A stretch of 64,000 nucleotides of DNA from Herbaspirillum sp. meg3 (GCF_002257565.1 NZ_CP022736.1:2232001-2296000); one strand, 5' to 3'. Counted from the first letter of the stretch, positions 1-9,405 are shown. Made by a program: numbers and translations. Notes: generated by a model not told the origin, from the sequence alone.

Positions 1-1
1 T

Positions 2-247
2 CAAAAAGCGGTCTTGCTGGGGGATTTCTCCAATTACCGTCTGTCAGACTATGACAACGGCTACAACTTCGAACAGATGCTGGCCTACGCGCGCCAACAC
101 CTGTCGGCGCCGCTGGTGACGGGGCTGCCGTTCGGGCATATTCCTGACCGCGTGACGCTGCCGGTGGGCGGTCATGCCGAGCTGCAGGCGGACGAAGGCG
201 GCTTTACGCTGACGCTCAGCGATTATCCGACCTTGCCGGCCACCTAG
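2..247 (+). CDS. ldcA: LD-carboxypeptidase (muramoyltetrapeptide carboxypeptidase), C-terminal part only
   Basis: The gene enters from the left edge; only about 81 C-terminal residues are present, ending at TAG 245-247. The visible stretch, with GLPFGHIPD followed by a valine/leucine-rich strand segment and an acidic glycine turn, matches the C-terminal domain of S66-family LD-carboxypeptidases. These cytoplasmic enzymes cut the L-Lys/mDAP-D-Ala bond of recycled murein tetrapeptides. The H of the FGH segment is in the region that carries the family's catalytic His; the Ser and Glu lie outside the window. Identification rests on family recognition of this tail alone. Confidence 0.72.
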   Translation, partial: QKAVLLGDFSNYRLSDYDNGYNFEQMLAYARQHLSAPLVTGLPFGHIPDRVTLPVGGHAELQADEGGFTLTLSDYPTLPAT

Positions 248-290
248 TCATTTGGATTGGCGTTAGCCAAGCGCATTGAGCTTGCCGCGT

Positions 291-887
291 TTACTGGGGT
301 TTGATTTCCACCTTCACGCCGTCGCTGAGGACAGTGATGGTTCCGGGCTCGAAGCGCTTTCCGTTCATTTCCAGTTGTTCCGGCTTGAAGGTGTAGACCG
401 GATAATCCTTTAATACCTGTTCCGCAGCGGCATTGCCGATGGCGTTCAATTGCGGCGCATATTGTGCCGGGACGCCGGCGATATCGACTTTTTCCACTGC
501 GGGCGCGTCGAGTTTGACGGCGCGCGCTGCGGGGTCGTACTTGAGCGCGCTGCTCATCGACAGTGTGCCGGTGACGGGTTTGTTCATCAGCAGTTTGTTG
601 TCGATCTGCGCATCGACGGTGGTAATCAGCCGATTGGTCTTTTCGTTCAGACTCAGGCGCGGATTGGTCAGATTGACGTCGAACATTTCCATATAGCGCA
701 GCTTGCGCGGAAATTGGGTGGCAATGGTGTTTTGCAGGTCGGCGCGTGCGAAGGTGTATTCGTTGGTCCAGATGTTGTAGGCCGCCCAGCTGGCACCGGT
801 TGCCGCCAGTGTGCCGCAGGCCAGAAGTGTTGCGGCAAGAGCATGACGCATGCTTTTTGCCGGCGAGCGTGTTGTCTTCATGATCAT
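291..887 (-). CDS. DUF1439 (YceB-like) exported protein
   Basis: A 198-residue exported protein. The N-terminus has basic residues, then a hydrophobic stretch with LLACG, which could be a lipobox-like site (Cys about residue 24) as in the E. coli lipoprotein YceB, or alternatively a signal peptidase I site after ASWA. The rest is the all-beta/alpha DUF1439 fold, with alternating polar and apolar strands and the family-like ending TITVLSDGVKVEIKP. ATG 887 and ATG 881 are both possible starts, and neither has a strong ribosome-binding site. It stands alone, convergent with ldcA and divergent from ybiT. Function is unknown beyond probable envelope localisation. Confidence 0.75.
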   Translation of the reverse strand: MIMKTTRSPAKSMRHALAATLLACGTLAATGASWAAYNIWTNEYTFARADLQNTIATQFPRKLRYMEMFDVNLTNPRLSLNEKTNRLITTVDAQIDNKLLMNKPVTGTLSMSSALKYDPAARAVKLDAPAVEKVDIAGVPAQYAPQLNAIGNAAAEQVLKDYPVYTFKPEQLEMNGKRFEPGTITVLSDGVKVEIKPQ

Positions 888-1072
888 AGATTGTCCGTTT
901 GTTGTTCATTTGTTACCGAAACTCTTAGAGCCGGGTTGCGCGCAAATAATTCAAAAACCATTTCCTCGCTGCACGCCGGTGAGGCAGAGTCACGCGGGAC
1001 TGGGCTCACAATGGTAAAATCACGCGTTTACACCTGGCTTCAGGCAATTTCCATACGTAAAGGTTTTTTTCA

Positions 1073-2671
1073 GTGTTATCCACAGCAAACATCACGATGC
1101 AGTTCGGCCCGAAGCCGCTGTTTGAAAACATTTCCGTCAAGTTCGGCGACGGCAATCGCTATGGCCTGATCGGCGCCAACGGTTGCGGCAAGTCGACGTT
1201 CATGAAAATCCTCGGCGGCGATCTCGAACCATCGGCAGGCAATGTCAGCCTGGATACCAATGAACGTCTGGGTAAGCTGCGCCAGGATCAGTTTGCCTAC
1301 GAAGAAATGCGCGTGCTGGATGTCGTGATGATGGGCCATACCGAGATGTGGGCCGCGATGGCTGAGCGCGATGCGATTTACGCCAATCCGGAAGCCACTG
1401 ACGACGACTACATGAAGGCCGCCGATCTGGAAGCCAAGTTTGCCGAATACGATGGCTACACGGCCGAAGCACGTGCCGGTGAACTGCTGCTGGGCGTGGG
1501 CGTTGCAATCGAACAGCATCAGGGCCCGATGAGCAATGTCGCCCCGGGCTGGAAGCTGCGCGTTTTGCTGGCGCAGGCATTGTTCTCGAATCCGGACATC
1601 CTGCTGCTCGACGAACCGACCAATAACCTCGACATCAACACCATTCGCTGGCTGGAAGACATGCTCAATGAGCGTAACTCCACCATGATCATCATTTCCC
1701 ATGATCGCCACTTCCTGAACCAGGTCTGTACGCACATGGCCGACATGGACTACGGCACGCTGAAGGTTTATCCGGGCAACTACGACGAATACATGCTGGC
1801 GTCTTCGCAAGCGCGTGCGCAGCAACTGTCGGTCAATGCCAAGGCCAAGGAAAAAGTCGCCGAACTGCAAGATTTTGTGCGCCGCTTCTCGGCCAACAAA
1901 TCCAAGGCGCGCCAGGCGACATCGCGCGCCAAGCAGATCGACAAGATCAAGGTCGAAGATATCAAGCCATCGAGCCGCGCCAATCCTTTCGTCCGTTTCG
2001 ACGGCGAGAAGAAGCTGCATCGTCTGGCGGTGGAAACACAAAGCATCAGCAAGACCTACGACCGTCCGATATTCAAGAACTTCAGCATCATGGTTGAAGC
2101 CGGAGAGCGCATCGCCATCATCGGTGCCAATGGTGTCGGTAAGACCACGCTGTTGCGCAGTATCGGCGGTGACATCGCCGGCCTGCAGCCCGACAGCGGT
2201 TTGGTCAAGTGGGCGGAAAACGCCAATGTCGGTTACATGCCGCAAGATCCGACCGAAGAGTTCGCCAAAGGTGAGACCTTGACCGACTGGATGGGCCAAT
2301 GGACGCAAGAAGGCGACGACGATCAGGCAGTGCGCTCGATTCTCGGCCGTCTGCTGTTCTCCGGTGACGACGTCAAAAAATCCGTCAAAGTGCTGTCCGG
2401 TGGTGAAAAGGGCCGCATGATGTATGGCAAGCTGATGCTGGGCCGTCACAACGTCCTGCTGATGGATGAGCCGACCAACCACATGGATATGGAGTCGATC
2501 GAATCGCTCAATATCGCACTTGAAAAATATGCCGGCACACTGATCTTCGTGTCGCACGACCGTGAATTCGTTTCGTCGCTGGCGACGCGCGTTCTGGAAG
2601 TGAAGGAAAACGAGATCATCGACTTCCAGGGCAGCTACGAAGACTATCTGGCCAGCCAGGGCATTCAGTAA
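1073..2671 (+). CDS. ybiT: ABC-F type ribosome-associated ATPase YbiT
   Basis: 532 residues, nearly collinear with E. coli YbiT throughout. There are two ABC ATPase domains with no membrane segments. The first has Walker A GANGCGKST near residue 37 and Walker B ILLLDEPTNNLD. The interdomain linker (P-site tRNA interaction motif region) follows, rich in Lys, Arg and Gln around residues 240-300. The second domain has GANGVGKTT, signature LSGGEKGR and VLLMDEPTNHMD. ABC-F proteins bind the ribosomal E site and modulate translation. The start is GTG 1073, with AAAGG about 8 nt upstream; the next residues LSTANITMQFG match the family N-terminus. A small GGCGC-TTCG-GCGCC hairpin follows the stop, without a T-run. 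Confidence 0.93.
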   Translation: MLSTANITMQFGPKPLFENISVKFGDGNRYGLIGANGCGKSTFMKILGGDLEPSAGNVSLDTNERLGKLRQDQFAYEEMRVLDVVMMGHTEMWAAMAERDAIYANPEATDDDYMKAADLEAKFAEYDGYTAEARAGELLLGVGVAIEQHQGPMSNVAPGWKLRVLLAQALFSNPDILLLDEPTNNLDINTIRWLEDMLNERNSTMIIISHDRHFLNQVCTHMADMDYGTLKVYPGNYDEYMLASSQARAQQLSVNAKAKEKVAELQDFVRRFSANKSKARQATSRAKQIDKIKVEDIKPSSRANPFVRFDGEKKLHRLAVETQSISKTYDRPIFKNFSIMVEAGERIAIIGANGVGKTTLLRSIGGDIAGLQPDSGLVKWAENANVGYMPQDPTEEFAKGETLTDWMGQWTQEGDDDQAVRSILGRLLFSGDDVKKSVKVLSGGEKGRMMYGKLMLGRHNVLLMDEPTNHMDMESIESLNIALEKYAGTLIFVSHDREFVSSLATRVLEVKENEIIDFQGSYEDYLASQGIQ

Positions 2672-2705
2672 ATCTTTTCAGGCGCTTCGGCGCCATACAA
2701 AAGCC

Positions 2706-3845
2706 ATGCAAGCAACAGCAATGAAGGTCGTCGAATTTGAACGGCCGCAGATGGAGACAGGCAGCAGCTGTACCGCCAACGCGTGGGCCAAGGTTCCGGC
2801 CACGCCGACGGCAGATGAACGCCAGGCATTGAAGGCGCGCATCAGGCAATTGCTGAAGGAAAAGAACGCGGTGCTGGTCGCCCATTACTACGTCGATGGC
2901 GACCTGCAAGACCTTGCCGAAGAAACCGGCGGCTGCGTCTCCGATTCGCTGGAAATGGCGCGCTTCGGACGCAGTCACGAGGCGCAGACGCTGGTGGTTG
3001 CCGGCGTGCGCTTCATGGGCGAAACCGCCAAGATCCTGAGTCCTGAAAAACGCATCCTCATGCCCGATCTCGATGCGACATGTTCGCTCGATCTGGGTTG
3101 TCCGACCGACGAGTTCACCGCCTTCTGCGATGCGCATCCCGATCGCACGGTGGTGGTCTATGCCAACACCAGCGCCGCCGTCAAAGCACGCGCCGACTGG
3201 ATGGTGACATCGTCAATCGGTCTCGACATCGTCAAGCACCTGCATGAGCAGGGCAAGAAAATCCTCTGGGCCCCCGACAAGCATCTGGGTGGCTATATCC
3301 AAAAGCAAACCGGCGCCGACATGCTGCTGTGGCAGGGTTCGTGCCTGGTGCATGACGAGTTCAAAGGCGTCGAGCTGGAGCTGTTGCGCAAGGAGTATCC
3401 CAAGGCGCTCATTTTGGTTCATCCAGAGTCGCCTGAAGCCGTTGTTGCACAGGCCGACGTCATCGGTTCAACCTCGCAACTGATTGCTGCCGTGCAATCG
3501 TCAGACGCGAAGGAATTCATCGTCGCCACCGACAACGGCATCCTGCACAAGATGCGCATGGCTGCGCCCGGCAAGATCTTCATCGATGCGCCGACCGCCG
3601 GCAACAGCGCCACCTGCAAGAGCTGCGCGCATTGCCCGTGGATGGCCATGAACGGTTTGCAGAACCTGCTGCACGTACTGGAAACCGGCAGCAACGAAAT
3701 CCACGTCGATCCTGTCATCGGCAAGAAGGCCGTGGTGTGCATCGACCGCATGCTGGATTTCGCGGCGCAGAAGAAAGCCAATGTGCGCCCGACCGGCGCA
3801 TTGGAAAACGAACAAAAACTGTTTGCAGGAATCGGCCCAGCATGA
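2706..3845 (+). CDS. nadA: Quinolinate synthase A
   Basis: 379 residues. NadA condenses iminoaspartate with dihydroxyacetone phosphate to quinolinate, the second step of de novo NAD synthesis, using a [4Fe-4S] cluster. The three cluster cysteines are visible in the expected contexts: DATCSLDLGCPTDEF, LLWQGSCLVHDEF and the C-terminal TCKSCAHCPWMAMN. Other family motifs are AHYYVDGDLQDLA near the N-terminus and TAGNSATCKSC. The N-terminus is about 30 residues longer than E. coli NadA, as is common in beta-proteobacteria. Its stop overlaps the nadC start by 4 bp (ATGA), so the two are translationally coupled. The partner nadB is about 6 kb away on the other strand. Confidence 0.96.
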   Translation: MQATAMKVVEFERPQMETGSSCTANAWAKVPATPTADERQALKARIRQLLKEKNAVLVAHYYVDGDLQDLAEETGGCVSDSLEMARFGRSHEAQTLVVAGVRFMGETAKILSPEKRILMPDLDATCSLDLGCPTDEFTAFCDAHPDRTVVVYANTSAAVKARADWMVTSSIGLDIVKHLHEQGKKILWAPDKHLGGYIQKQTGADMLLWQGSCLVHDEFKGVELELLRKEYPKALILVHPESPEAVVAQADVIGSTSQLIAAVQSSDAKEFIVATDNGILHKMRMAAPGKIFIDAPTAGNSATCKSCAHCPWMAMNGLQNLLHVLETGSNEIHVDPVIGKKAVVCIDRMLDFAAQKKANVRPTGALENEQKLFAGIGPA

Positions 3846-4729
3846 GTCTCACCGTCAGCAGCACCAGCAACTTGCGCAATCCGTTTGCGCCTTTCGATCC
3901 TGCCTTGTCGGCGGCATTTGACGCCAACGTCAATCTGGCCATCGCCGAAGACGTCGGTAACGGCGACCACACCGGCAAACTGGTGCCGGAAAACGAACAT
4001 GTCAAAGCACGTGTCATCGTGCGTGAACAAGCTGTGCTATGCGGTGCGCCCTGGTTCGAGGCAGTCATGGCGCGTCTCGATCCACGCTTGCGCGTTGAGT
4101 GGAAGTTCGGCGAAGGTGATCTCATGCAGGCCAACGACGAAGTCTGCCGTATCGAAGGCCCGGCACGTGCCTTGTTGACGGCTGAACGCGGCGCCTTGAA
4201 TTTTCTGCAACTGTTGTCCGGCGTATCGACGGCGACGCGCCGCTATGTTGATCTGATTCGCGACACCCGTGCGCGCATTCTCGATACCCGCAAGACCTTG
4301 CCGGGTTTGCGCCTGGCGCAGAAGTATGCGGTGCGCGTCGGCGGCGGCATGAATCAGCGTCTGGCGCTCTACGACGGCATCCTCATCAAGGAAAATCATA
4401 TCGCCGCAGCCGGTGGGATCACTGCGGCGGTGACGGCGGCCATCAAGCTCAATGCCGGCGTTACCATCCAGGTTGAGGTCGAAAGCCTCGATGAGCTGGG
4501 AGAAGCACTGGCTGCAGGCGCAACGTCCATCCTGCTCGACAATTTTTCGCTGGATATGATGCGTGAAGCCGTCATGATTACCGCACGCCGCGCCGTGCTG
4601 GAGGCCTCTGGCGGTATCAACATGGAAACCGTGCGCGCCATCGCCGAGACTGGCGTGGATCGTATTTCGGTGGGAAGTCTCACCAAGGATATTCAGGCGA
4701 TCGATTACTCGTTGCGTATTGTCGATTGA
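3842..4729 (+). CDS. nadC: Nicotinate-nucleotide pyrophosphorylase (quinolinate phosphoribosyltransferase)
   Basis: 295 residues, starting at the ATG that overlaps the nadA stop. NadC converts quinolinate and PRPP to nicotinate mononucleotide, CO2 and PPi. Diagnostic motifs are IAEDVGNGDHT at the N-terminus, DTRKTLPGLRLAQKYAV, GGGMNQRLALYDGILIKENH and the barrel segment VEVESLDELGEAL, followed by ASGGINMETVRAIAETGVD near the C-terminus. Length is normal for the family. A strong intrinsic terminator (4779-4814) ends the nadAC unit, so the next gene is separately transcribed. Confidence 0.96.
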   Translation: MSLTVSSTSNLRNPFAPFDPALSAAFDANVNLAIAEDVGNGDHTGKLVPENEHVKARVIVREQAVLCGAPWFEAVMARLDPRLRVEWKFGEGDLMQANDEVCRIEGPARALLTAERGALNFLQLLSGVSTATRRYVDLIRDTRARILDTRKTLPGLRLAQKYAVRVGGGMNQRLALYDGILIKENHIAAAGGITAAVTAAIKLNAGVTIQVEVESLDELGEALAAGATSILLDNFSLDMMREAVMITARRAVLEASGGINMETVRAIAETGVDRISVGSLTKDIQAIDYSLRIVD

Positions 4730-4778
4730 TTTCATCGGCTCCAAAGCCGGTTCAGATGTTGAGGTTCAGTTCTTGAAA

Positions 4779-4814
4779 CAACCCGCATTTTCTTCGGAAG
4801 ATGCGGGTTGTTTT
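4779..4814 (+). terminator. Intrinsic terminator of nadAC
   Basis: Ten-base-pair stem CAACCCGCAT / ATGCGGGTTG with a 12-nt loop, followed by TTTT. It sits 50 nt after the nadC stop. Confidence 0.85.
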
Positions 4815-4944
4815 ACATTGGCGGCTGGTATCAGCGAGCCTGCTAAAATGCGCCATCCAGTCGCTCTGGGCAAGCAAGTCGCATTATGTTATTTGCGTCG
4901 TCGGGGCGTGCAAGAACAAGCAGGCAATCCTCAGGGAATTCATC

Positions 4945-6258
4945 GTGAAATCAAACAATCTTGTCGCACCCTTGCTGTGGGCCGCACTGTACTTTGTGTT
5001 CGGTTATGTGTCGCATGCATTGAACGGCTCCTTCGTGGCGACAGGGTATATCTGGCTGCCGGCAGGGATCACCGTGAGCGCCTTGTTGCTGACGCCGACG
5101 GCGCGCTGGTTTCCATTGCTGGTGCTGCTGTTTGCCGCGCAGATTTTGCTGGGCTGGCTGGAACATCGCGAACTCTGGCGCATGGCCTTGTTTTGCCTTG
5201 ATGAGATCGGTGTTGCCGCGATAGCGGTATGGCTGGTTCGGCGTGCGCCTTTTCCGATGGAAGGGCTGTATTTTGTGCGCGGTTTGCTGATGGTCGGCGT
5301 CGGCGCCAGCGTGGTCAGCGGGATCTTTGGCGCAGCCTGGTTCGTGATGACGCAAGACACACCATTCTGGCCGACCTTGCGCGTCTGGGCGCTGTCTGAT
5401 CTGGTCGGCATCCTGATCATGACGCCGGTACTGGCGAGCTGGTCGCAGTTCCGCGCAACGCGTTCGGGGGGGATTGCACGTACTGAATTTTTGCTGGGTC
5501 TGGCAGCTTTCATTGCCGTGATTGCGACTGGCTACATTGCCTTCGACAGCGATCTTGATCGCATCATTTTCGATATCGATTTTTCATCGACCTATTTGCC
5601 GTTGTTTTTCATCGCGCTGGTTGCGCTGCTGTGGGGTGGTCGCGGTGGTGCGCTATCGGTGGCGGTGCTGTCGCTGATGGCGTTTGTCTACAACTCGCTG
5701 GGGCGCGGACCGTTCGTCGAACTGGTTCAGTTGAATTCCAGCAATGCCTTGCTCGAATTGCAGGTCTATCTGGCAGTAGCCTCGTTGCTGTCATTGCTGA
5801 TCAGCGCCTTGAAGACGACGCGCGAACAACTGCATGAGGATGTGGCGCGTTGGAAGAGCGAGGTCGAGCTGGCGCTGACAGTGAGTCGCCAGCTGGTGTA
5901 CAGCATCAATCCTGAAAAGAAAACCATCGCCTGGAGCGGCGATGTGCAAAGCCTGTTGGGCCTGCCGCCGGACAAGTTCACAACATTGGATGACGCGCTC
6001 AAGCTGGTGCATCCTTTGGATCAGCACCGCATGCGCCAGCGCTGGCTGGAAGACAATCGCAATGAGGGCGACGAGGGCAATGAGGGCGATGATGTGCGCG
6101 AAGACCTGCCGTTTCGTCTCTTGCTGAGCAATGGCCGTGTTATTGGCGCAACCGATATGAGCCGCAGTCTGCACGACCCGGATGGCAGTCTCGTCATGGT
6201 CGCGGGTACCTGGCATTTCGACGCAGCCGATCTGGCACAAGGACGGAGCGAAAAATGA
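4945..6258 (+). CDS. MASE1-domain membrane sensor with C-terminal PAS-like domain
   Basis: 437 residues from GTG 4945, which has AGGGAA about 9 nt upstream. The frame is open further upstream, but that part covers the nadC terminator and carries no conserved sequence. The first ~290 residues have about eight hydrophobic segments, with GYIWLPAGITVSALLL typical of MASE1, a sensory membrane domain usually fused to kinases or GGDEF proteins. Residues about 310-430 look like a PAS fold (LVYSINPEKKTIAWSG, then LLGLPPDKF). No kinase, GGDEF or EAL domain follows; the protein stops after PAS. A short acidic NEGDEGNEGDD repeat lies near 6061-6096. The stop overlaps the next gene's ATG by 4 bp. The ligand is unknown. 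Confidence 0.75.
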   Translation: MKSNNLVAPLLWAALYFVFGYVSHALNGSFVATGYIWLPAGITVSALLLTPTARWFPLLVLLFAAQILLGWLEHRELWRMALFCLDEIGVAAIAVWLVRRAPFPMEGLYFVRGLLMVGVGASVVSGIFGAAWFVMTQDTPFWPTLRVWALSDLVGILIMTPVLASWSQFRATRSGGIARTEFLLGLAAFIAVIATGYIAFDSDLDRIIFDIDFSSTYLPLFFIALVALLWGGRGGALSVAVLSLMAFVYNSLGRGPFVELVQLNSSNALLELQVYLAVASLLSLLISALKTTREQLHEDVARWKSEVELALTVSRQLVYSINPEKKTIAWSGDVQSLLGLPPDKFTTLDDALKLVHPLDQHRMRQRWLEDNRNEGDEGNEGDDVREDLPFRLLLSNGRVIGATDMSRSLHDPDGSLVMVAGTWHFDAADLAQGRSEK

Positions 6259-7088
6259 CTGCCAAGGTTGGCGTCATACTGATTCACGGGTTGGGCGGCA
6301 CGCAATACGATCTGGGATCGATGCACAAGATCCTGCAAAAAGCCGGTGCCGATACCCATGCCGTTACCTTGCCCGGGCACGGAACACGGCCGGAGGATCT
6401 CATTCCGATTCGCGCTGAACAATGGATAGACCTGGTGGTGGCGCAGTATCGTGAATTGCAGCCTCAATATGAACAATTGCATGTCATGGGCATGTGCATG
6501 GGGGCTTTGCTTGCGATCAACGTGTGTGAGCGCGTCGGCCATACTGCAAAACAGGGAAAACTGGTCACGCTGGCGCCGCCGATTTACATCGACGGTTGGT
6601 CAACGCCCTGGTACGCCGGTTTGCGGTCGCTGTTCTATCTGATCCCAGGCGTTGCGTCGCGTATGAAGGTGGAGGAGGGTGAACCATTCGGCATCAAGAA
6701 CACGCTGGTGCGTGCAGTGGTGAAAGCCAAGTTTGAGCGTGGCGACAATTTTCATTATCGCTGGGTGCCGATGGCTTGCATTCGCCAGGTCGATCGTCTG
6801 CGCAGTTGGGCCAGTGCGGGGGCAAAGAACATCAACGCGCCGACGCTGATCGTGCATGCTCGCGAAGACGAGCTGACCAGCTTGCGGTCGGCAGAATATC
6901 TGCAGGCAACCATCCCGGATGCACGCACCGTTGTGCTGGAGAACAGCTATCACATGATTTGCGTCGACAATGATCGCGATCAGGTCGCCAACAGCGTGCT
7001 GGAATTCTTCGGCTTTCCGCCTATGCCGGAACGTGCGCGCAAGCGCATGCGTGGCGCAGTTGCGGAAGAAAAGAACGACAACGCGTAA
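6255..7088 (+). CDS. Alpha/beta hydrolase (carboxylesterase/monoacylglycerol-lipase type) with Cys nucleophile
   Basis: 277 residues with the layout of Est30-like carboxylesterases: oxyanion-hole motif HGLGG near residue 12, nucleophile elbow GMCMG with Cys81 where Ser is normally found, acid Asp205 in HAREDEL, and His233 in NSYHMICVDNDRD. A cap segment lies between about 115 and 175. The Cys codon TGC is unambiguous in this sequence. A Cys nucleophile is known in dienelactone hydrolases but is rare in this branch, so substrate and even esterase activity are uncertain. The gene is translationally coupled (ATGA overlap) to the upstream MASE1-PAS sensor, which suggests a joint role. Confidence 0.78.
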   Translation: MTAKVGVILIHGLGGTQYDLGSMHKILQKAGADTHAVTLPGHGTRPEDLIPIRAEQWIDLVVAQYRELQPQYEQLHVMGMCMGALLAINVCERVGHTAKQGKLVTLAPPIYIDGWSTPWYAGLRSLFYLIPGVASRMKVEEGEPFGIKNTLVRAVVKAKFERGDNFHYRWVPMACIRQVDRLRSWASAGAKNINAPTLIVHAREDELTSLRSAEYLQATIPDARTVVLENSYHMICVDNDRDQVANSVLEFFGFPPMPERARKRMRGAVAEEKNDNA

Positions 7089-7122
7089 AGCTAAAGGCCC
7101 ATCGCCTTGCCTCAGGTCCGTT

Positions 7123-9405
7123 TCAGAACACCCGTCCCAGCTGCAAATACAAATTCCAGACTCCCTGCTGTCCTAAGGCCGCGCCGAAATAGACGGGTCC
7201 GACAGGGCTGTTCCCGCCAAGGAAAAGGTTCAGACTCTTTTTGTAAGGCCCATCCCCGAAAGCATCGCGCGTTTGCCAGACATTGCCGGCCTCCAGGCTG
7301 CTGCCGAGAACCGGATTACGCAGACCGAGCAAGCTGTAGTCGGTCAAGTCGCGCAAGTAGGTCAGGCGGCTGTACAGTAAGTAGTTGCCATAAAACTGAT
7401 CCGGCGCGTAAGCCGACAAACGTTGAAATCCGCCGAGGAAAAATCCCGGTCCTGCGTTGTTGCTGGACAGGTTGCTGGCTGCTTCCACCGCGACATTGAA
7501 GGTGTTGCGTTCCCGGCTGAAGGCCCATAGCGTCTTGAGCTGCGCATCGCTGTAACGATTGTCCACCTGGCCGAAGCCGCGATTGACCTCTGAATAAATG
7601 TAATAGCCCTTGCGCGGGAATAGCGGATCGTCGAGCTGATCGATCGTCAGGCGGGCACGCGCAACCGGCTGGCTTGATTGGATGGCGTTGAATAGCGGTC
7701 CAACGCTTTCCAAAGAGACGTTGTAGGTCGGCGTGTACTTTGTATGCTGATAACTGACACCCAATCGCAAGTCGCCCAACTGCGCCAGCGGCATGCCAAG
7801 ATCGATACCGGCAGTATCGTTATCGAAACGATATTGCGTTATTGGTGACGCCTTGGCATCACTGCCGTCCGGATAGATATCCACATAGCGACGGCTGATA
7901 TCGATATAGGGCGAGACATACAAGCCTGACGAGCCGAACAGTGGTTGCCGCAATTCGCTGTGCAGGCTTGCTCGTTTATTGCCGAGAATGACATCGTTGC
8001 GCCATTCCAGACCGCTCTGATTCATCCATGGATAGCGATGGCCGATCTGCAGGTTGACGCTGCCGCGGCCATCGAAGGTATTGGAAATGCCGAGACCGAA
8101 CAGCAGGTATTGCGGTCCCCAGGATTTTTCTTCGGCATCGATCAGCAGGACGTTACGGCCGTCCTTGTTCACTATTTCCTGTGTCAAGGCATTGAAGTCG
8201 CCGTTGGTCGACAGTTGCGACAACTGCTGGTTGATCAGGTCGGCATCGTAGACGTCGCCTTCCTTGACGCTCAGGCGGCTGCGAACATAGGCGGCGGGAA
8301 TGCGGCCGGTGGTCTTGATTTCGATGGCATCGACGCGTGTACCTTTCGCTAATGCCATGTCGGTGTGGCGCGCTGCCAGATAGGTTTTCCATTCTTCCGG
8401 CGGCAGAGAGAGTTCAGTGAGCCGCTTGCTTTGCGCCTGAGCGGCATCCCACCCGGCATTCACGCCATCTCTGCCGCGCGCAAAATCGGTGAAAGACATG
8501 CCGGCCAGTTCAGGTTCGATGAGGATGTCGCTTTTACCAAGCAAGGATTTCTGCGTTTTGACGTTTTGCTGGATCAGGATGCCAACCATCTGTTGCGCCA
8601 CAGCGGTCGGCGATTGCAGATTGGCAGGGTCCTGCAGCGGCGTGGCGATGTTGACGGCGATGATGATATCGGCACCCATGTCACGCGCTTCCTGTACCGG
8701 CAGATTACTCACCAGACCGCCGTCGACCAGCGTACGGCCGTCGATCTGATAAGGTGCAAAGAGCCCCGGAACGGCCATGCTGGCGCGCATCGCGCGCGGC
8801 AGCGAGCCATGATCGAGAATGACGGCCGTACCCTTGCCGAGATCGGTGGCGACGGCACGGAAGGGGATGGGCAGCCGGTCAAAGGAAATATTGCCCGGTA
8901 ACTGTGCCGTCCAGTTTTGCAGCAGCGTCAGCAGGTTGTTGCCTTGTACGAGTCCCGGTGCAAGCTTCAGTTTGCCGTCGTCATAACCGACCGCAATCGA
9001 AATCGGATATTGAAAATCATCCTCGCGTTGCGACTGGGGGAGCTTGGCGCGTTCATTGCGATCAAAGGCAATGTCGCTCAGATTGGTTTTGGACAGCCGG
9101 TGCTCCAGCTCTTCCGCCGAAATACCGCTGGCGTAAAGGCCGCCCACCAGCGCGCCCATGCTGGTGGCAGCAATGTAATCGACAGGGATGTGCAGCTTTT
9201 CCAGATATTGCAGGACACCCAGATGGGCATAGCCGCGTGCACCTCCACCGGATAGCACCAGGCCGATGCGCGGTCTCGGCTTTGCGGCGGGTTCCTTGGT
9301 TGGCGTATCAACATTCTCGGCGGACAGTGCGGACTGCGTGAGCAGAGTCGCCAGTGCAATTCCCGCGACAAGACGGGGCAGATTGAAGAAGGGAGTGCGT
9401 GTCAC
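7123..9405 (-). CDS. PlpD-like patatin phospholipase with POTRA and outer-membrane beta-barrel
   Basis: 760 residues from GTG 9405, giving a good signal peptide ending near QSALSAEN; the frame is open further upstream and a TTG option exists. Residues about 45-340 form a patatin domain: oxyanion GGGARG, nucleophile Ser82 in ATSMG (GXSXG with the first Gly replaced by Ala), and catalytic Asp228 in VDGGLVSNLP. A POTRA-like segment around 355-430 follows, then a C-terminal 16-strand-type barrel ending in a terminal Phe (LQLGRVF). This is the type Vd autotransporter arrangement of Pseudomonas PlpD, a secreted phospholipase A1. The gene converges with the hydrolase, leaving only 34 nt between stops. 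Confidence 0.88.
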   Translation of the reverse strand: MTRTPFFNLPRLVAGIALATLLTQSALSAENVDTPTKEPAAKPRPRIGLVLSGGGARGYAHLGVLQYLEKLHIPVDYIAATSMGALVGGLYASGISAEELEHRLSKTNLSDIAFDRNERAKLPQSQREDDFQYPISIAVGYDDGKLKLAPGLVQGNNLLTLLQNWTAQLPGNISFDRLPIPFRAVATDLGKGTAVILDHGSLPRAMRASMAVPGLFAPYQIDGRTLVDGGLVSNLPVQEARDMGADIIIAVNIATPLQDPANLQSPTAVAQQMVGILIQQNVKTQKSLLGKSDILIEPELAGMSFTDFARGRDGVNAGWDAAQAQSKRLTELSLPPEEWKTYLAARHTDMALAKGTRVDAIEIKTTGRIPAAYVRSRLSVKEGDVYDADLINQQLSQLSTNGDFNALTQEIVNKDGRNVLLIDAEEKSWGPQYLLFGLGISNTFDGRGSVNLQIGHRYPWMNQSGLEWRNDVILGNKRASLHSELRQPLFGSSGLYVSPYIDISRRYVDIYPDGSDAKASPITQYRFDNDTAGIDLGMPLAQLGDLRLGVSYQHTKYTPTYNVSLESVGPLFNAIQSSQPVARARLTIDQLDDPLFPRKGYYIYSEVNRGFGQVDNRYSDAQLKTLWAFSRERNTFNVAVEAASNLSSNNAGPGFFLGGFQRLSAYAPDQFYGNYLLYSRLTYLRDLTDYSLLGLRNPVLGSSLEAGNVWQTRDAFGDGPYKKSLNLFLGGNSPVGPVYFGAALGQQGVWNLYLQLGRVF

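Noticed and set aside
1076..2557. 493-codon open frame on the minus strand
   Set aside because: Antisense to ybiT, whose protein matches its family over the whole length.
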